NCBI GenBank assembly: GCA_009733775.1
Contig: WOGZ01000361.1
Span: forward strand, 1 to 31,296
From: Alectoria sarmentosa
Taxonomy: Eukaryota > Ascomycota > Lecanoromycetes > Lecanorales > Parmeliaceae
Length of the DNA stretch: 31,296 nucleotides
Direction of reading: 5' to 3'
In this document: piece by piece, positions 9,572 to 19,997 of the stretch
Numbering within the stretch: the stretch's first letter is position 1
Layout: each line of letters starts with the position of its first letter
Made by a program: the position numbers and the translations under genes
Notes under the pieces: model-generated
Told to the model about the DNA's origin: nothing
The model's input: the letters and a program-made list of their open reading frames with translations, nothing else
Database searches by the model: none

Positions 9572-12500
9572 CGTGAGGAGCGATGATGGAATGGATGACG
9601 AAGAAAGAGCCGTTGGGTGTCTGGGCTTACTTCCGCCGACAGGTCATGTTCCAGAGGTTGTATATGTTGTTGATAATGGAGGGTGCACGTACTCGAGTGC
9701 GCTGAGTTGGGCGATTTGAGGAGCAAATGAGTGCAATTCTGACCGGTGATACCTCCAGGGGATCAGGTCCAAGACTCAATAGAAGGAAGCGGAAGAAGGT
9801 CAATGCAGTCGATCCAGCGCGCTTTGCAAGAAAGAAGGATCTATTGGAAGGTGTCAAGTTGTCGACCTGTCCCTGAAGTATTAATATTAATAAGATTGAT
9901 AGCGATGCAAAGCTTCATCATCGATGTCTGTGCGTGATGCAGGGGAAGCGCAGGCAGCTCTGGCGCTCGACTGACCTCGAGCACCACACTTGAGGATGAA
10001 GCAGAGGCAGACTGAGGGGATTCATTCGAGAGCAAGAGGAGCGAGAGCAAGAGGTGAGTGAGAGGTCCGCTCAGGAGACTCATGTGAGACAAAGCAAACT
10101 TCACTTCTTGGCTTCTTCTCGTCTCAGGGCGCGGCGCAGTTTGATCTCCAGCGCTAATGATGCCTAATGATGCCTCATCCCGGGGACGGAAGTAGAAGCT
10201 TATTCCTCTCTGCATCCGTGGTGGTGGGGCCAAAGATCGCAGCGAATCTTCGCCAACTCTTGCCTTCTACCATCTACTTATATATACTACGACAGGAATG
10301 GAGTGAGCGATTTATTCGAAAAACGGGCAGCTGCAGCTGGAACGACTTCCTTCACAATGCCCTTCAGAACATGAAACAGCCAAGTGGACTCCCAGAAAAT
10401 CCTCCTTAACAATCTAACTAATCTGGTCTGCCTGCAGGTCTCCAGACTGGATCGCTGTAGATACCAACGTCATAAAGACCACCGAGTATCACATTGAGAG
10501 CCCACAGTACACAGCGTCTTCCCCTACCTTTGGAACAGACTCGAGACTCGAGAGTACCAGCTCTTCCTACGCGTTTGTCGAGTCCCGGTCCCCGCTCGGC
10601 ATAGAGTTACAACGCCTGTAGTAATTGATAATGGTCGATCAAGCCATCTTTAAACGTCGTTTCCGTGCTGGCTTGGAGCTCGTTCTCTCAATGTTAACGG
10701 GCAACGGAGTCCAGCTGATCATGTCCGGATCACCCAAGTTCCAGAGGATGGTAAGCTATCATGGCCCTTCTTCGTGTAGTACCGGAGGCCTAAAGCTCAT
10801 CGAGAGGTACAAGTGAAATTCCAATCTCGAAGGCTATACCATTACAGTATTTTGAGAGACTTTTGGCCGAAAGCTACCTTCGAGATATGAGACCGACGGT
10901 GTTCAGGCTTGGCGTAGATAATCTAGCGCCAAGCATGCCACATATATTATCCGCCCGCGACCAATAGCATCATCATCCTTCGACGTCGCTGGGGAAGCCT
11001 CGCAGGGTTCATCGCCGCAGCCACGGCATACTCCCGTGTCCCCGGATTTTGCGTCGGCCTACACATGATGCATACCGAGAGTGGCGATGATCTCAATGGA
11101 GTGTCCTGCTTCAATTTGCTCGGCAGAATGAACAGAACCCCATTACACATGTCACTATCTGGATGACGACTGAATACCTCAGCACCATAGAGTGAGCTCA
11201 AACACCTTAATCACTGAGTGATGGTGGACTCTTCCTACACTCGCGTCTTCGGACAATGTACGAAGCCGCCTTGGCCGCATAAAGAGACGAGCGATGGACC
11301 TCAATCCAGCTCATCCTTGGCTTCGGTCAGTGATCTTGGAGAGCGCTGATAGAAGTCAGAAGGCTTCAATACCCATAGAAGCCTTGGAGGGTCGGGAGTG
11401 AGCCTCATCCCTGTTTATCCTTATACTCTCAATTGATGCAAATCTACTCAATGACCACCCTTGAGTGGGGACGCATCCACACAGTCGCGATGATTTCGCC
11501 CCTTCTCAGACACCTTTCTTTGGTCGATTGAATAACTTCAGATTTGCTCTTGATATTTGATCCGCTTCAGACATGCTCCTTTTTTGCCTGGCTGATGACA
11601 GGGAGGGATCAGCGCGCGCAAGAGCGAGCCCCTAATAGCGCATCTTGATCATACTCTCGAGTCTTCAGACTGTTGCATTCATCTGTTCATAATGCACAAA
11701 GAAAGTGGCGATGACCTCATCTCTTATCTCTGTGTCTGGCTTCCGCCGACTGAGCAGGGTTCGTACTAGTGGCTGTCTGACAGGCTTGTTATACATATTC
11801 GTTTGCTACTACAAGAGTTCCCAGTGTTTCCATTTCTACCACCTCGCTTAGTCCTGTTATAAGGCCCACATGTTCACGCTTGCTTCTCTATTCAAGTAAC
11901 GTGAAATCGCTGAGCCTTGCAAAGTCGGGGCTTCCCAAGTTACCTCCAAGAAAAGTCATGGACTATTGTTTCATCGGTTGGCTTTATCTTCATTGGCGTT
12001 CGTAAGACATCCTTCAGGGAATCCTCTCATTTTGTACACACTCCAACATCACGGTGTGGGCTATAAGCTTTGAAGGACTGACATTCAGTATAGAGATATT
12101 CTCCTCCCAGTCGCTCCGTTCGAGCCGTCGATCACAGTCTCGTGCGGCTTGATCATATACTCTGCGAGACCTAGCTCAACCTTCTTCCTTCCGGTGTACC
12201 GACGCGGACTGCAGTCCATCGCTTGAGATGGTATTGTCCCCGCTAAATCCACAGGTTGGAAGTGTGGACTGCGTTGTTTGAGTCATCGCCCAGGTTGGTT
12301 CGAGATCAATGTGAATTCTAGCGAAGGCTGAGAGTTTTGGCCGGTTGAAGTTTCAAATTCGAGCATTTAGAAAGGTAGTAAGTTATGTGGAATGTACGAT
12401 TTGGTCTTTTCGGATCGTGTTCACTAAAATCATAATATTCAAGGATGTGAGAAAGAAGGATTCTTAGCTCTACCCCTCTGTGGGGAAAGTAATCCCGATG

Positions 12501-12590
12501 ACTGCGATGGAAGAAGTGACGAATCAGATTTTCACGATAAACATTGAATCTATGGCGCGGCAAAGCGGAGCAATGCCGTCTTGGCAAACT
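9572..12590. other. Long intergenic stretch without recognisable gene
   Basis: About 3 kb with only short, mutually overlapping open frames and no family signature that I recognise. The left end must hold the promoter and 5' leader of the minus-strand gene starting at 9571 or 9538. A short plus frame from ATG 10631 has a possible donor (GTAAGC) after it but no convincing second exon. A small hairpin (AGGCTTC/GAAGCCT) lies at about 11362-11386. I found no tRNA-like A and B boxes. It could contain long non-coding transcripts or remote regulatory sequence. Confidence 0.45.
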
Positions 12591-12595
12591 TGATG

Positions 12596-12940
12596 AGATA
12601 ATTCTGATGGCTCATGATCGACATTGATAATCGACATTGATAAAGGTATGCCGGTACCGGGCACTGCAGTTGCCACGGCAGAAAAATGAACACTTGCAAT
12701 GGGCTATTTTTGATGGTTATGCTTCCGAGGAGCAATAATGCGCAGCTGCAGCTCCGAGTGTCAGCTTCATGGTGAGCTGAGGCAATTTAGCGTCGAGATG
12801 GAGTCCGTGGCCAAGGTACCGGTACTTGAAAAGCAATCAAGGCTCACTGGCTCGTGGAGGCAGATTATCATGAGATGTGATTATCATCTATCCATAGATT
12901 CCATACTTTAGATAAGATCGTGTGAGGCTTTCCCTTATCG
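12596..12940. promoter_or_regulatory. Cluster of seven HGATAR sites upstream of glutamine synthetase
   Basis: GATA-factor sites (HGATAR on either strand) lie at 12596 (AGATAA), 12625 and 12638 (both TGATAA, within a 13-bp direct repeat atcgacattgata), 12865 and 12881 (TTATCA), 12910 (AGATAA) and 12935 (TTATCG). HGATAR is the binding consensus of the AreA/NIT2 nitrogen regulators. The next gene downstream is glutamine synthetase, a classic nitrogen-controlled gene. The cluster is 690-1030 bp upstream of its ATG, so a role in its control is inference. Confidence 0.5.
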
Positions 12941-13627
12941 GGCCATATATGAGGGGCAATTTGAGGGGCAGCGACATCATACACTACCCTGTACCCTAAA
13001 GTAGTTTCGATTGCAGCAGCTACGTTTCAGCAGCTACACGAGTGAGCCTCGGAGTTACTCGTTGTAAAATTCACATCATTGAATGACAATCTGCTCAGAC
13101 TTGTAGATCAACACCGAGAGACGTTGTCTGAGCATAAAGATTGCCATGCATCTCTCCGTGCGAAAGTGAAAAGCCTCCCCACAGCGGTCAGGTCCCCCCA
13201 CAACTGGCTGCAAGCTGCCACCTCTCTTGCAGCCAATAAAAGCATCGAGGAGCCAAAGCACCAGTATAGTAGAAACAACCCTATAGACTGTACGAACATG
13301 CTAGACAGCAATAAGAAAGTGGCAATTCAACATGTGATTTGACATTCTTTATTCCTTTTCCCGAGGAGCATTGTGGCTAACAGTAGCGTGGGCAAGCCGC
13401 AACGGGATGAGATGCCTCGTGTGAGAAGTGTGTCCCAATTAATGATTGACTTTTATCCCTGACCCATAAGCCCCATAAGCCCATAAGTACCTCGCACCTC
13501 CCCTTGCTCTTCTTCTTCTTCTTCCTTCCATTCCATACTTCAATCAACCAAGAAACCTCTATCGCCTTGCTCCAAAGCTCATTATCCCTTTGTCCATCTC
13601 ATTCTACGCAACGTTACACTCGCAAAC
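12941..13627 (+). promoter_or_regulatory. Proximal upstream region and leader of glutamine synthetase
   Basis: No coding sequence is supported; the open frame around 13079 lacks an ATG start. A reiterated CATAAGCCC sequence lies at about 13466-13487. It is followed by a pyrimidine-rich tract with a TCTTCTTC run at about 13508-13530, roughly 100 bp before the start codon. Such CT-rich tracts are common just upstream of strongly transcribed fungal genes. Confidence 0.5.
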
Positions 13628-15147
13628 ATGGTGAGAGCTATTCAATTCACCAAAGTTTCCAGGCCAGGCACTGACAAATCCCTCAGGCCGAATCAACTAC
13701 CATCTCCAACACGGAGAATGTGAGTTTGAAGCTCTCCTCCCACTCAGAACCTTGTCCAATGCTGACTTTTGTTCTAGCTCATGAAGTACATGGATCTCGA
13801 CCAGAAAGGTTACTGCATGGCCGAGTACATCTGGATTGATGGCATGAACGGCGTTCGCTCGAAGACCAAGGTACGTGTTTTGCTTCTTACCCCCACGTAT
13901 CTACAGCCTCAATGCAGGCTTCCAGCTATTTTTGGAGCGGGCGAAGATACAGAAGCGCTCTTATCGGGCAAATGGGTGATACGGCTTGGCACGGAGCTTG
14001 TTTTTGCCTGTCAACGGATTCCCAATGGGTGCATATGTCTCGTACTGCTGCTAATCCTATCTCTGCCGATAGACACTCGACAAGCCCTGCAAGGACGTTA
14101 AAGAGCTTTCAGAATGGAACTTTGACGGTTCATCCTGCGGTCAAGCCCCAAGCGGCAACTCAGATGTCTACCTCCGTCCCGTAGCTATCTATCCGGATCC
14201 TTTCCGTCGTGGCGATAACATCCTCGTATTGTGCGAGTGCTGGGATCACGATGGAACGCCAAACAAGTTCAATTACCGTCACGAGGCCGCCAGACTCATG
14301 AACGCCAACTCAAAGCAAGAGGCCTGGTTCGGTCTAGAGCAAGAATACACTCTTCTTGGTCTTGACGGTAGGCCTTATGGCTGGCCCAGAGGAGGTTTCC
14401 CAGCTCCTCAAGGACCATACTACTGCGGCGTGGGAACCGGCAAGGTATACTGCAGAGATATCGTCGAGGCTCACTACAAGGCTTGTTTATACGCTGGTAT
14501 CAAACTTTCTGGTATCAACGCAGAAGTTATGCCTGGCCAATGGGAATTCCAAGTTGGTCCTTGTGAGGGCATTGAGTGTACGTCGATCCCAGTTATTGTT
14601 CTCAAACACCCTGAGCTGATTTGGTCCAGTGGGTGACCATCTCTGGATGGCCCGCGAACTGCTCCACCGCGTTGCAGAAGAATTCGGCGTCATCATTACT
14701 TTCGCTCCCAAACCAATTCCAGGAGACTGGAACGGTGCCGGCCTGCACACCAACGTCTCAACAGCTGATATGCGCAAAGACAACGGGCTCAAGGTCATCG
14801 AGTCTATAATGGGCAAGCTTGAGAAGCGCCATGTTGAACATATGGAAGTCTACGGAGAGGGTAACGCGGAGCGTATGACTGGCGAGCACGAGACTGCTAG
14901 TATGGATAAATTCAGCTGGGGCATTGCGGACCGTGGCGCCAGTGTTAGAATTCCGAGACAATGCGCTGCAGCTGGAAAGGGTTACTTCGAGGATAGGAGG
15001 CCTGCATCGAATGCGGATCCTTATCGCATCACGGGAATGATGATGGAGACTGTGAGTGACACACACTGCCAACTCTTGTTGTCATGCCTACTAATAGGCC
15101 TTTTGCAGATGTTCGGAGGACTGCCCGACGAGAAGATGGCGAAATAG
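13628..15147 (+). CDS. glnA: Glutamine synthetase (eukaryotic type II), six exons
   Basis: Catalyses ATP-dependent amidation of glutamate to glutamine, the central cytosolic ammonium-assimilation step. Exons: 13628-13630, 13687-13719, 13778-13870, 14073-14577, 14630-15051 and 15109-15147. These sum to 1095 nt, 364 residues, usual for fungal enzymes. All introns are GT..AG: 56, 58, 202, 52 and 57 nt. The first exon is only the ATG. Visible signatures: NFDGSS in the beta-grasp domain, WFGLEQEY at about 128-135 with metal-binding Glu132 and Glu134, AEVMPGQWEFQVGP, GDWNGAGLHTN ending at about 253 in the ATP/glutamate site, and RGASVRIPR at about 313-321 with a catalytic Arg. The C-terminus is MFGGLPDEKMAK. 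GATA sites upstream suggest nitrogen control. The symbol follows Aspergillus usage; identity as the only copy in the genome cannot be judged. Confidence 0.96.
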
Positions 15148-15645
15148 AAGGTCCTGTGGACTAGGAAGAGTGTGACGATATGAATCGATGATGCACCGGA
15201 GGTGGAAATGCAGGCTTCTGATCCAGGGAAATGATACCGTGATACGAGGAAGATGTTTGAGCTTGTACTCTTAATCCGCATTCAGTTAAACCAAATCTAC
15301 AAAACAGAACGAATTATGGAACTGGCGGTAGTTTTTATGGTCGACGGCGGCATCGGCCAAAGGGCTTGACTGCGGCCTTTAGCATATATAAATCTTCCCC
15401 CCAGCTCACAACATCACTCTCATTTACTGTACTCGCCCTGCAAAAGAAGACTTTCTTGCTAAGACACTGCGACTTGCACATGTACCATTGAATGTTGAAA
15501 ATGTGACGCCCCTGATTCTTGTAGCGAATCTGTTACGCCCTTGCTGCGCCTCGGGCATATCGAGCACATCGAGGATGTCGGACCTCACACGCCCACTCCA
15601 ATTCTTTCACACTTCGTAACAACGCCCAAGGCCCAGAATACCAAC
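15148..15645 (+). promoter_or_regulatory. Intergenic region: GS 3' end, Med1 TATA box and leader uORFs
   Basis: A good TATA element (TATATAAA) lies at 15385-15392, followed by a pyrimidine-rich start-site-like tract. If transcription starts 30-60 bp downstream, the Med1 leader is about 200 nt. It contains two adjacent tiny upstream ORFs: 15480-15491 (three codons plus stop) and 15492-15506 (four codons plus stop). The second includes an ATG directly followed by TGA at 15501-15506. The frame of the main ORF is open from 15541 but has no ATG until 15646. Confidence 0.55.
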
Positions 15646-17823
15646 ATGGCGACCCCGACATCCCACCCAAACCCCCAAATCGCCCAGAAGCAACCTGCGG
15701 CTTCCCACCTCACGCCGGCCTCGGGGGGCTCTCCACCAGCTCCTTCCTCGTCGCACTCGCGCTCAGTCACCTCGCCAGCCTACTCCACTCTCAAAGCCCC
15801 CGCCCGCCAACTCCATCACCTCAATGGTTCTGCACAAATACCTGGCAGCACGCCCAGAGGTGGTCCTGGTACGCCAAGACCAGGAACAACAAGCTCTGCA
15901 GATTCGCCTGCAGCGACGGCAGCAGCTGCTATGTTGATGGATCCGCAGTATGGCTTTACGAATGGTGCGGGTTTGGGCCTTGGATTTACGCCGAGAGGTA
16001 CAGGCTTCACGCCAGTGGCTATGCAACTGACGGGGAGTAGCGGGGGCATCAATAGCATTATAGCTGCACAAGATCACGAAGAGGAGAGAAGGAGAAGGAC
16101 AGAAGCTATAGCTGCTATGGTAGCGGGGAGGTGGGGCTTTGTGAGTCAAGAGGGCGTGGAGAGGTGTGCGAAGAGACTGGGATTGGATGCACTTTGGGAA
16201 GATGGGATGGGGGAAGGAAAGAGAATGTTGACAATTGCCGGAACTGCAATGCTTCTTGAGGTGGGATTTGAAGCGGAGGAAGTGATAGATTGCGTGTTGA
16301 GCTTCCCGGGTAGTGGAGAGGATGTTGGGGGAAGGGCAGTGAGAGGAGCCGAGGTGTTAAGAAGGCATTTGAAAGGGGAAGGGTATGTGAGGTTAGAGGG
16401 ATTTGTCGAGAATATGGAAATCCTAGGGAGGATGGATCGATTGGGTGGAGAGAAGATCAGCTGCTTTGATGCTACAGATGGAGTGTTCAGAAGCCTGGAG
16501 AAACTATGGAGGTGGGAAATTGAGAGGGAGAAGCAACAAGGGAAAGAAGTGGTGGAAGAGGAGGTCATTTGCCGGCGCAGTGGAAGGCCGAGGATGCATA
16601 CGAGAGGACGAGTGGGTCTGGCATTGCAATATTGGATGGAGAGGATGCTGCTGCTCGGAGAGGAGAAGACGGCAGACGATATGGATATTGACGACAAGGA
16701 AACTGGCGACCTGGACGACGAAACGGATATCTGGTCCGCAATCATCGAATGCGAAGCCTCTTCCGCAGAGCTTTACCCTTCAATCAGGGTATCAGATGCC
16801 TGGGTATCTCAAGCCGTCGAGAAGCCAGCACCAGCAGAATCTAATGACATTCCCGGTAAAGACTCAACAATAGATTGGCAAGACCCTTCGCCAACGCTTC
16901 TCCCCCCAGACGAGCAAGGAGAGAGAGCCGCCACAGTTACAGGATCAAATGCTCTCCAGCAGTTCAAACAACCAGATGTCCGTTTTGTCGCTAAATTCGA
17001 ACCGCCTGTCGTCGTCCCCTTGCAAACAGCTCTTCAAATACACAATTCGGTCGGCTCGGCAATACCCCAAGAAATGATTCTATCTACCACATACGAAAGC
17101 CTGCTTTTTGCGGACATTGACGTCCCAAACCCTTCCAACGAGCCTCGCACCGTCGAGAAAACTGTCACGAGCTACCACTCGGCCACTGACACATCTACCT
17201 CGCATGTACACAAATACAGTCTGTTTGCTCAGCAGCAAGATTGGGCAAGAGCGATCACGCACCTCCCATTTAGCCACCCGAGACAGATCATTGCCGTTTT
17301 ACCTATACTACGCCAATGGGCTTTGACAGGCAGTATCCTCCGCCGCGCGTTCGTCACTAACCCCAACGGAGAGCCTACTTCACCGAAAGCAAACAGTCAT
17401 TCCAGCTCCCAAGATCAGCTCTCCGAACCAACAACCTTTCAAACGCTTGACGCCGAACTTGCTGCCTTCATGGCCTCACCTCTCCCAAACACCCCTAAGC
17501 CGCCCTTAGACAAGCTGAGGGAAGTGCAGATCACCTTCAAAGCTACACCGGTGCCCCTGTTCCAAGTCAATTTTCCAAATCCGCGATACGGTGGTAAACT
17601 GGCTGGGTTGAATTTTATGATCGGTTTGAATGGAATCATCAGTGGTGTGGATGTTCATGACGGAGCCCCGGATTGGGGTAGCAATGGCGCTGCAAATGCC
17701 GAGGCCGATGAGAAGGGACGGGAGAGGGTGAGGATGAGGGAGAAGGCGAGGAAGGTATTGGAGGTCGGGGAGAGTATTGGGGTTGCTGTTGAGTGGATGA
17801 CCAGATGGGTGGATGAGACGTGA
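15646..17823 (+). CDS. Probable Mediator complex subunit 1 (Med1)
   Basis: A single-exon ORF of 725 residues from the first in-frame ATG. The N-terminal ~100 residues are Ser/Pro/Thr/Ala-rich and likely disordered (MATPTSHPNPQ start). A helical region follows: an EERRRRTEAI stretch, a segment with GFVSQEGVERCAKRLGLD, and further on a conserved-looking GRPRMHTRGRVGLALQYWM motif near residues 315-335. This layout and the RGRVGL..YW motif match my recollection of fungal Med1 proteins (PF10744). In that family the protein is a middle-module subunit of the nuclear Mediator coactivator that links transcription factors to RNA polymerase II. An acidic stretch (DDMDIDDKETGDLDDETD) and further Ser/Pro-rich linkers precede a C-terminal domain. 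Identification is by motif and architecture only, so it is probable rather than certain. Confidence 0.75.
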   Translation: MATPTSHPNPQIAQKQPAASHLTPASGGSPPAPSSSHSRSVTSPAYSTLKAPARQLHHLNGSAQIPGSTPRGGPGTPRPGTTSSADSPAATAAAAMLMDPQYGFTNGAGLGLGFTPRGTGFTPVAMQLTGSSGGINSIIAAQDHEEERRRRTEAIAAMVAGRWGFVSQEGVERCAKRLGLDALWEDGMGEGKRMLTIAGTAMLLEVGFEAEEVIDCVLSFPGSGEDVGGRAVRGAEVLRRHLKGEGYVRLEGFVENMEILGRMDRLGGEKISCFDATDGVFRSLEKLWRWEIEREKQQGKEVVEEEVICRRSGRPRMHTRGRVGLALQYWMERMLLLGEEKTADDMDIDDKETGDLDDETDIWSAIIECEASSAELYPSIRVSDAWVSQAVEKPAPAESNDIPGKDSTIDWQDPSPTLLPPDEQGERAATVTGSNALQQFKQPDVRFVAKFEPPVVVPLQTALQIHNSVGSAIPQEMILSTTYESLLFADIDVPNPSNEPRTVEKTVTSYHSATDTSTSHVHKYSLFAQQQDWARAITHLPFSHPRQIIAVLPILRQWALTGSILRRAFVTNPNGEPTSPKANSHSSSQDQLSEPTTFQTLDAELAAFMASPLPNTPKPPLDKLREVQITFKATPVPLFQVNFPNPRYGGKLAGLNFMIGLNGIISGVDVHDGAPDWGSNGAANAEADEKGRERVRMREKARKVLEVGESIGVAVEWMTRWVDET

Positions 17824-19292
17824 AGGATCGTACGGAGGAACTTTTGAGCGCCTAGCTTGGATGACCTCTGCAGGAAAGGGGGGGGAAGTTTGGAAAGGAG
17901 TTATCTGTAGATACCCAATTTAGTTCGTCGTTCCTTCAAGCTCTGGAAACTTTTACGAAAAATGGCTCTCCGACCAAATCTGGCTGCAAGTCTACCCACC
18001 CTCTTCTTCTTCGTCACATGGCATTCAGGACGACACAAGAGGCCGCCCAGAGGCCCCCAGGACGAATGCATAGCTCGACAGCGGAATTAGCGCGTCCATC
18101 ACCGATTTGAGCCTTACCTTACTTACCTTGATGACCGGTCCCCCGCCAAAGCTATCCATCTATACCCGGCAGAAACAGGATGAAAACAAAATCTGCAGCC
18201 AACGCAAAGGCTGTCTGTTCGTTCGTTCTAATCCGAAGCTTCCCAGAATCAGAATCAGAATCAGAATCAGATTCACATACCTAGCGAAACCTCCCACAGC
18301 GAACGGCGCGGCTCCCATCCATCTTTCTCCTCTCCTCCAACCAGTTTTGAAACCAAGCAACTCATATCAGCTCCCCCCCCCCCCCCCCCCCCCCCCCCCC
18401 CTTTCGCAGCAGCCTACACTTACTTCTTCACAGCCTTCCTTTCCCACTCTCGCATTCTCCCCATTCAGCCTCCCTTTCGCCTTCTCGCAGCATTCCCTCC
18501 CTGCTTTGCGAGACTGTCATGCATGCATGCAGGAGGGATGATACGGCTGGCTGGTTTCTTTTGTTGATCATGAAGCCCCTTCCTTCGTACTTCTGCGTTG
18601 CTGTCGTCGTCTCCGGGGCTGGATGACTGTTTTTCCTTTTCTACCGGCTCGTGAGTAAAGTAGTCTGCGTCCCTTCTGAATGCGGTGCGTGATCGATCAT
18701 CCTTTGGCAAGAGGGGAGGGGTGTGCACGCTCTGGGGAACGTCAAAGAGGCTTTGCGGGAGTCGGTTTCATGGAGTAAAGTGGTTTGTGGGAGAGACTTG
18801 GCTGGCCCTTGGCAAGCTGCCAGCCACGCTTGAGTCGGGTGCGGTGGTCCACTAGAATTCGTGCTCCATATCAATTGGCCGCTTCGGATCATGGACTGTG
18901 GCGTTCATCATAACATTGTTTGAGCTGATCAAGATTTGGATCGGGCACGAAATTAGAGAAGCAGTGGGAGATGCGTGTATTGCATAGAGAAATTCTGGCC
19001 TTGCAACAAGAGTCGATAACAAAAGACACGCACTTGGGAAAAGCGCGCTGGGATACATTACCTCCATCTTTGACCACATAACCACTCACCTTTTCTTTCA
19101 TCAATACATGTTTCCTGGTCACGAAAGGGCGACATGGATACACAATGGCGAAAGGAGAGGGCACATCAGATATAGCCAAGAGTACGGCTCTTGGCGTAGT
19201 TACTATCCATAATGAACGTGTCCGAGCTTTTGCTTTCCCTGCCACATCGCTTTTCCCCTGTCATCCTTGAACGCCCTCACAAATTCCCAACG
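17824..19292. other. Intergenic region between convergent genes, with simple repeats
   Basis: No supported gene. It holds the 3' ends of Med1 and the Orm gene, which converge. A hexamer microsatellite (CAGAAT, about 4.5 units) lies at about 18244-18270. A pure C run of about 39 nt is at 18373-18411. An alternating ATGCATGCATGCA word sits near 18519-18531. Open frames around 18107-18541 are generated by low-complexity sequence. The minus-strand frame at 18889-19245 has no recognisable content. Confidence 0.55.
18373..18411. repeat. Poly(C) homopolymer, about 39 nt
   Basis: An uninterrupted run of C on the plus strand, bordered by CTCATATCAGCT and TTTCGCAGC. Its exact length is likely to vary or be mis-sequenced. 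On the opposite strand it is poly(G), able to form G-quadruplex structures. Confidence 0.9.
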
Positions 19293-19997
19293 CTATCGAT
19301 CCTCTGGGCCACCCGAGAACAAATTCACTCGCATCCGATGGCTCTGCGTGAACTAATCAGCACTCTCGTCCTCCCAAAAAGCTCATTCTTGTCACTCACA
19401 GAAGGCAGCTTGGGTATCACAACGCCTAAAACGGCAAGTACATTGATGGTAAAGTATGTCAGGTCATAATGTGTATAGTGTGTGCTTAAAAGGAAGAGCA
19501 CTATCGGAACACTCAAGAGAAATTTCTTCGCCGGAGTGTATTGATCCCCGTTGTCAATCTGCTCCCACAAGTTCAGGTTGTCGTATGCCCCAGCATTGAA
19601 TTCAAAGGGGACACCTCGAACCCAGTGGAACATCAAGTATGAGCTGAACATGTAGACGATGTTGACAAGTGTCCATGATGTTTCTTGGGAGACTCCTGGG
19701 ATGACGTCGAAGAGGAGCTTGAGGCCAATTATACATATGACGTGAATAGCCCAGGCTCCTAGATGAAATACAAGTGTCAGCAGGGTAAACAGATCCCGGC
19801 CACAGAATCTGATGTTGCCTCCTCAAATCCTCCTCGATGAATCCATGACTAGAGGCGTGCTCACCTTTTGCGTTGACCCAGTCTGCATTCACGTTTGGCA
19901 ACGCCGACTGATCGCTCATGTGCTCGATAGACTCCGGTGGCTCCTGATATATCAGGCTGCTAGAACGCCTCCTCCTACTCTTCTTCCCATCATTCAT
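19293..19997 (-). CDS. ORMDL/Orm family regulator of sphingolipid synthesis, three exons
   Basis: Exons on the minus strand: 19865-19997, 19400-19758 and 19293-19352, total 552 nt, 183 residues. Introns are 106 nt (GTGAGC..TAG) and 47 nt (GTGAGT, branch CTGAT, TAG). Orm proteins sit in the ER membrane, bind serine palmitoyltransferase and restrain sphingoid-base synthesis. Diagnostic sequences are present: WVNAKGAW across the first splice junction, DVIPGVSQETSWTLVN, FHWVRGVPFEFNAGAYDNLN, WEQIDNGDQYTPAKKFL and LLSTHYTHYDLTYF. About four hydrophobic segments fall at roughly 46-65, 72-90, 115-135 and 140-160. The N-terminus has RRRRSSS, resembling the Ypk1 kinase target region of yeast Orm1/Orm2, which suggests phospho-regulation. 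The start is the only ATG before that motif; the frame upstream is open but has no ATG. Confidence 0.95.

Noticed and set aside
10631..10816. Small ORF starting at ATG 10631 as a gene
   Set aside because: No family resemblance and no convincing second exon after the possible donor.
11069..11730. Similar words around gagtggcgatgatctca (11080) and aaagtggcgatgacctca (11702)
   Set aside because: The similarity spans under 30 bp and does not extend, so a duplicated element is not supported.
13079..13342. 87-codon frame upstream of glutamine synthetase
   Set aside because: It opens at TTG. The nearby ATG is in another frame and meets a stop after a few codons.
18107..18541. Pro-rich frame over the poly(C) tract
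   Set aside because: The proline run is just the homopolymer read in frame; there is no other coding evidence.
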